DNA of 43,563 nucleotides from Nitrospiraceae bacterium (lineage in GTDB: Bacteria; Nitrospirota; Thermodesulfovibrionia; UBA6902): the NCBI GenBank assembly GCA_003599025.1, contig QZIL01000040.1, positions 1-43,563 on the forward strand, in the 5' to 3' direction. The notes below the pieces were generated by a model that saw only the letters and a list, made by a program, of their open reading frames with translations, was not told the origin of the DNA and did no database searches. The stretch's first letter is position 1; each line of letters opens with the position of its first letter. Positions 40,811 through 43,563 of the stretch are shown one piece after another. The position numbers and the translations under genes are program-made.

Positions 40811-40843
40811 TGCCACAATGGCAAAACAGTTGTCATTATGGAT
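40811..40843. promoter_or_regulatory. Double palindrome operator, site 3
   Basis: TGCCACAATGGCA (40811-40823), 7 bases, then TGTCATTATGGAT (40831-40843). The centres are 20 bp apart, as at 931-963. It sits upstream of the minus-strand secreted protein gene (start 40660), in the 228-bp gap after the SGPPP protein B gene. Confidence 0.6.
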
Positions 40844-40888
40844 AATGAATTGAAAGATCTTTTTTCAGAGTGTCTGCTGCTTGTCGCC

Positions 40889-41680
40889 TTACTTCCCGGA
40901 AAATCCCGGCGTAGAGACAGTTATATTAATTCCCTTTACTGTCTCACCTGTCTGGATGCTGACCGGCTGCCCCTTTGCATATGACCCGATATTCTGTTCA
41001 GCAGTTGGTGGTCCTCCTCCATAGTTGGCCCTTGAGCTTAGATAATATTTTCCTCCGCCTGAAAGCCTCAACAGATAATTACCGTTTTTGTCCGTCCGCT
41101 CAGAAACAAAGAGCGGCCTTCCAAACATTGTAGGGGTTGGAAATGCAAATACCAGCATTCCCGCTACAGGCTTGCCTTTCTCATCCGTTATGGTCCCCTG
41201 AATTGAGGTAATGCCCTCCGTAACAAGTGTCTTACTGCTGAAAGGCTTTGCTTCAGCGATCACTCCCATATCGAGATTTTTGTTCCCCTTCACAGTATGC
41301 AGCTTCGGTTCACCGTTCTTGTCCTGACTTATGAAAAAAAGATCACCGTCCTCAGGAGGACCTAATTGCTCCCCGGAAGACTTCTGAGTAGCACCCATAT
41401 AATAATGTCCTTCAGGAAGGACAGCTTTGAAACTGCCCTTGTCATCAATACTGAATGCGTGCGACGGGACCCTCCAGTACCTGGTGGCCGAAGGAGGAGG
41501 CCCTGATTTTTCGCTGAAGAACAGTACCATCCCGCCTTTCAGCGGTCCTTTCCCTTTTTCCGCGATCTTTCCGCTAATGGTCCCTGTCATGACAGGAGAC
41601 AATTTCTGCTGGGCAAATACAGAACCGCAGACAACAATACTCACAATGAAGGCAGTTGCTGATGAAAGTATTTTTTTCAT
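40889..41680 (-). CDS. Secreted carboxypeptidase-regulatory-like (SGPPP) protein B
   Basis: This 263-residue protein is preceded by AAGGAGA and has a signal peptide ending SVFAQQ. Two prealbumin-like domains are visible: GTISGKIAEKGKGPLKGGMV with the loop EKSGPPPSATRYWRVP, then IQGTITDEKGKPVAGMLVFAF. Each ends in a G-x-YYx-strand (EGHYYMGATQKSSGEQLGPP; GGKYYLSSRANYGGGPPTAE). It is paralogous to the proteins at 37842 and 42274. It is probably exported and surface-associated. It is the third gene in a row on the minus strand after 42274 and 41776. Confidence 0.82.
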   Translation of the reverse strand: MKKILSSATAFIVSIVVCGSVFAQQKLSPVMTGTISGKIAEKGKGPLKGGMVLFFSEKSGPPPSATRYWRVPSHAFSIDDKGSFKAVLPEGHYYMGATQKSSGEQLGPPEDGDLFFISQDKNGEPKLHTVKGNKNLDMGVIAEAKPFSSKTLVTEGITSIQGTITDEKGKPVAGMLVFAFPTPTMFGRPLFVSERTDKNGNYLLRLSGGGKYYLSSRANYGGGPPTAEQNIGSYAKGQPVSIQTGETVKGINITVSTPGFSGK

Positions 41681-41775
41681 GGCTGATCTCCTTGTCCCGC
41701 CTCTTTCAATTCATTTATAAAACATTTCAATCTTCTCAGTAACGGTGTCCTGGGGGCCCTGATAGTTATAAGCCC

Positions 41776-42225
41776 TCAATCCGACTGGAACAACACAGAT
41801 ACCCGGTCTGTCCAGTCAAATTCATCGAGCCTCCACTCCTTTTCATCCCTGTAGAAATAAAAGACCCACGGCACAGCCTGCCTCTCCGCTTTTTCTATGT
41901 ACAGAAGCCTGTACAGCGAATCTCCCATTTTCTTTTCGCTGATAAACTGATACCCCTTCGAAGGCCCATAGCGCATGGCGGATTTCTGGCGAATCTGTCT
42001 TGATTCTTCGGCAGCAGAATCAATGTCAATCGCATTGATGCTGACATACGGTTTAATAAAGTCATACGCCTTTTTCAGGTCGCCCTTCCCTACTATCTCC
42101 ATAAATTCATCAGCGAACTTTCTTATCGCTGCTTCGTCCTTAAAGGTATCCAGCGCCATTGCCGGTGTGCATAAAATAAAAACCGAAAAAAGCCAGACGA
42201 GTGCAGAAAATAATTTCATTATCAT
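41776..42225 (-). CDS. Small secreted protein of unknown function
   Basis: This 149-residue protein has a signal peptide (MIMKLFSALVWLFSVFILCT, cleaved near AMALD) and a mixed alpha/beta mature part of about 125 residues (FADEFMEIVGKGDLKKAYDFIKPY, RYGPSKGYQFISEKKMGDSLYRLLYIEK, VFYFYRDEKEWRLDEFDW). The cone-like pattern of helices then strands with a terminal YRDEKEWRLDEF strand resembles NTF2-like or DUF4019-type secreted proteins, but I do not recognise a family with confidence. It lies between two SGPPP proteins, with GGAGG just upstream of its start. Confidence 0.7.
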   Translation of the reverse strand: MIMKLFSALVWLFSVFILCTPAMALDTFKDEAAIRKFADEFMEIVGKGDLKKAYDFIKPYVSINAIDIDSAAEESRQIRQKSAMRYGPSKGYQFISEKKMGDSLYRLLYIEKAERQAVPWVFYFYRDEKEWRLDEFDWTDRVSVLFQSD

Positions 42226-42273
42226 GTATCCTCCTAAAAACAGGACCTGAAGTGCACAGCTGCAGGCCTGATG

Positions 42274-43122
42274 CTACTCCTTCTCCTGTGCCTTTGCCGG
42301 CCTTGGAGCAGGTCCTCTGCCAACGAATACCACAACCTGAAAATCAATCCCTTCTATTACTTCACAATCTTTAATGGACACAGGTGTTGGGGTGCCTTCA
42401 CCATAATAGCCCACGATCTGCCCCGGTTCCGGTGGACCGGCTGCAAAACTGTTTCTCACCCTCAGATAATACGTCCCTTCGGTCAGCGGGAGTATGTATT
42501 TCCCGTCCTTGTCCGATTTATTAGATGCAAAAAGGGGCTTTTTCCCAAGGTATGGTTCTGTAAACGCAATGACTACGGCATCAGCCACAGGCAGCCATTC
42601 CTGGTTTACAATAGTACCTTTCAAGGCAGTTGTAATCCGCCGTTCGTCAAGTTCTTTATCTGTTATCTGAAACGCCCCTGTGAAGGTCCCTACGTCGAGG
42701 ACCTTGTCTGCCTGGACTGAATATTCCTTCGGCCTTCCCTTTTCATCAAGGCTCCTGAATATGTAGTCACCCTCTTGCGGAGGACCGAGACGGTCGCCCG
42801 AGAGTCTTTTAACAGCGCCGATGTAGTACCTTCCCTCCGGGACCTCAATTTTAAACCTGCCTTCAGCATCCATGGTCTTTGAAATGTCCGGGGTCCTTTC
42901 ATATCTTGACGGGACAGGAGGAGGTCCTGACAGATAATCATAAAACATGACCTGCCCCCACGAAAGCGGTGTTCCATCTTTAAGCAATATCCTGCCGGTG
43001 ACCGTTCCTTTCTTCACCTCCTCTGGAGCATCCTGTGCAGTCTCGTTTGCATGAGCATTGCCGCAGATAATGATAATGAATACGGCTAGGATTAATCGAA
43101 TAAGCTTCAGCCGGATAGGCAT
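42274..43122 (-). CDS. Secreted carboxypeptidase-regulatory-like (SGPPP) protein C
   Basis: This 282-residue protein has a GGAGG ribosome binding site and a signal peptide (RLKLIRLILAVFIIIICGNAHA). The first prealbumin-like domain begins TVTGRILLKDGTPLSWGQVM with the loop YLSGPPPVPSRYERTP and closes with EGRYYIGAVKRLSGDRLGPP. The second begins ALKGTIVNQEWLPVADAVV and closes EGTYYLRVRNSFAAGPPEPG. It is a paralogue of the proteins at 37842 and 40889. It is first in the minus-strand run and ends with a Pro/Lys-rich tail (PAPRPAKAQEKE). Confidence 0.82.
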   Translation of the reverse strand: MPIRLKLIRLILAVFIIIICGNAHANETAQDAPEEVKKGTVTGRILLKDGTPLSWGQVMFYDYLSGPPPVPSRYERTPDISKTMDAEGRFKIEVPEGRYYIGAVKRLSGDRLGPPQEGDYIFRSLDEKGRPKEYSVQADKVLDVGTFTGAFQITDKELDERRITTALKGTIVNQEWLPVADAVVIAFTEPYLGKKPLFASNKSDKDGKYILPLTEGTYYLRVRNSFAAGPPEPGQIVGYYGEGTPTPVSIKDCEVIEGIDFQVVVFVGRGPAPRPAKAQEKE

Positions 43123-43341
43123 CTCTTTTCCTCCTGTTACGGGTAGTTCCTGGTGTTGTTAAAATCGATTATAAGCGATAATGGTTCAAATATCAATTCA
43201 TAAAATTGCCTCTATCCACAGATGTCGCAGATTATATAAGTGTGCTGTGTATAGAGCACAGGGCGCAAATGTCAAATGTCAAAAATAGCATTCCCTCCTA
43301 GAGCAGGGCGGTATCGACTCGAATCGAGCTTGCCTCGTTAG

Positions 43342-43410
43342 GTCATTCCGGCCTGTCCGGAATCTGCCTTCTCATTTACCGGTGTTAGATTCCCGACAAG
43401 CGGGAATGAC
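43342..43410. repeat. GTCATTCC repeat, copy 9
   Basis: GTCATTCCGGCCTGTCCGGA to AGCGGGAATGAC, with two hairpins separated by about 25 bases. It is in the 345-bp noncoding stretch between the SGPPP protein C gene and the group II intron end; nothing else is evident there. Confidence 0.88.
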
Positions 43411-43467
43411 GAAGCAACGAGCTGCCTGACAGTCTAATTTACGGGAATCAAGCAATGCATATATAGA

Positions 43468-43563
43468 ATCGAGTAGGCGGGGGCGTTAGCCCCTGCCTCT
43501 CACACCACCGTACGTGCCGTTCGGCATACGGCGGTTCATATAAGACACTCAAGGCGTCGATGT
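43468..43563 (-). mobile_element. 3' end of a group II intron (domains V and VI), runs off window
   Basis: Read on the minus strand, ACCGCCGTA, CG-bulged TGCC, loop GAAC, GGCA, CG, TACGGTGGT form the domain V hairpin. This is followed by a GGGGGC/GCCCCC-like domain VI stem and the typical intron 3' end CTACTCGAT (43468). A CGC triad in the lower stem, instead of AGC, points to class IIC. The reverse transcriptase/maturase gene would lie beyond the right edge. Confidence 0.75.

Overview
The window looks like a chromosomal segment of an anaerobic, cytochrome-rich bacterium. It has moderate GC, four very large c-type cytochromes rich in CxxCH and Geobacter-style CxxxxCH motifs, MopE-type metal-binding repeats, a nickel-uptake operon with NikR, and many GTCATTCC/GGAATGAC repeats between genes. 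A Nitrospirota (Thermodesulfovibrionia-like) or Geobacter-like Desulfobacterota host fits best. That placement is inference: there is no rRNA or other marker gene here.

Layout. 1-864: repeats and a stand-alone pyruvate-kinase C-terminal-like protein. 1125-3948: a metal-binding/12-heme-motif cytochrome and a 39-residue membrane peptide. 4440-12176: a giant cytochrome with about 43 heme motifs and five exact 480-bp repeats, followed by a 20-residue micro-ORF and a terminator. 12201-15489: NikR and the NikMNQO (CbiMNQO-type) nickel transporter. 15808-19028: a secreted beta-helix protein and a carboxypeptidase-regulatory-like protein. 19115-23574: compact OpuAC-like protein, ResB-like protein, PhnD-like lipoprotein, TPR protein and YedE-type transporter. 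23891-25783: ArsP/DUF318-type permease with an extra C-terminal domain. 25987-28505: cupin, PqqD-like protein, radical SAM/SPASM enzyme and a SPASM-only protein, an overlapping GeoRSP-type peptide-modification cassette. 28858-38796: two more large cytochromes, a carboxypeptidase-regulatory-like protein and a second 20-residue micro-ORF with its own terminator. 38797-39376: noncoding, with a cluster of hairpins. 39377-43122: minus-strand secreted proteins. 43468-43563: the 3' end of a group II intron that runs off the window.

The most interesting observation is the pair of nearly identical 20-residue micro-ORFs, MRKITYVKPKIVGTANVHPC at 12059 and MKKITYVKPKVVGTASVHPC at 38677. Each has the same strong ribosome binding site and is followed by a strong terminator. 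Each sits at the 3' end of a gene set carrying one of the two cytochromes that share a C-terminal region. Lying between them is a GeoRSP-type cassette with no adjacent precursor gene. I propose that these are the precursor (RiPP-type) peptides of that cassette and that the modified product works with the extracellular multiheme cytochromes. This is a hypothesis; the reading frames, ribosome binding sites, terminators and silent-substitution pattern are visible directly.

A second shared signal is a double 13-bp palindrome (consensus TGYCATWATGRCA, centres 20-21 bp apart) upstream of two of the cytochrome genes and of the secreted protein at 39377-40660. It suggests one dedicated regulator for the cell-surface genes.
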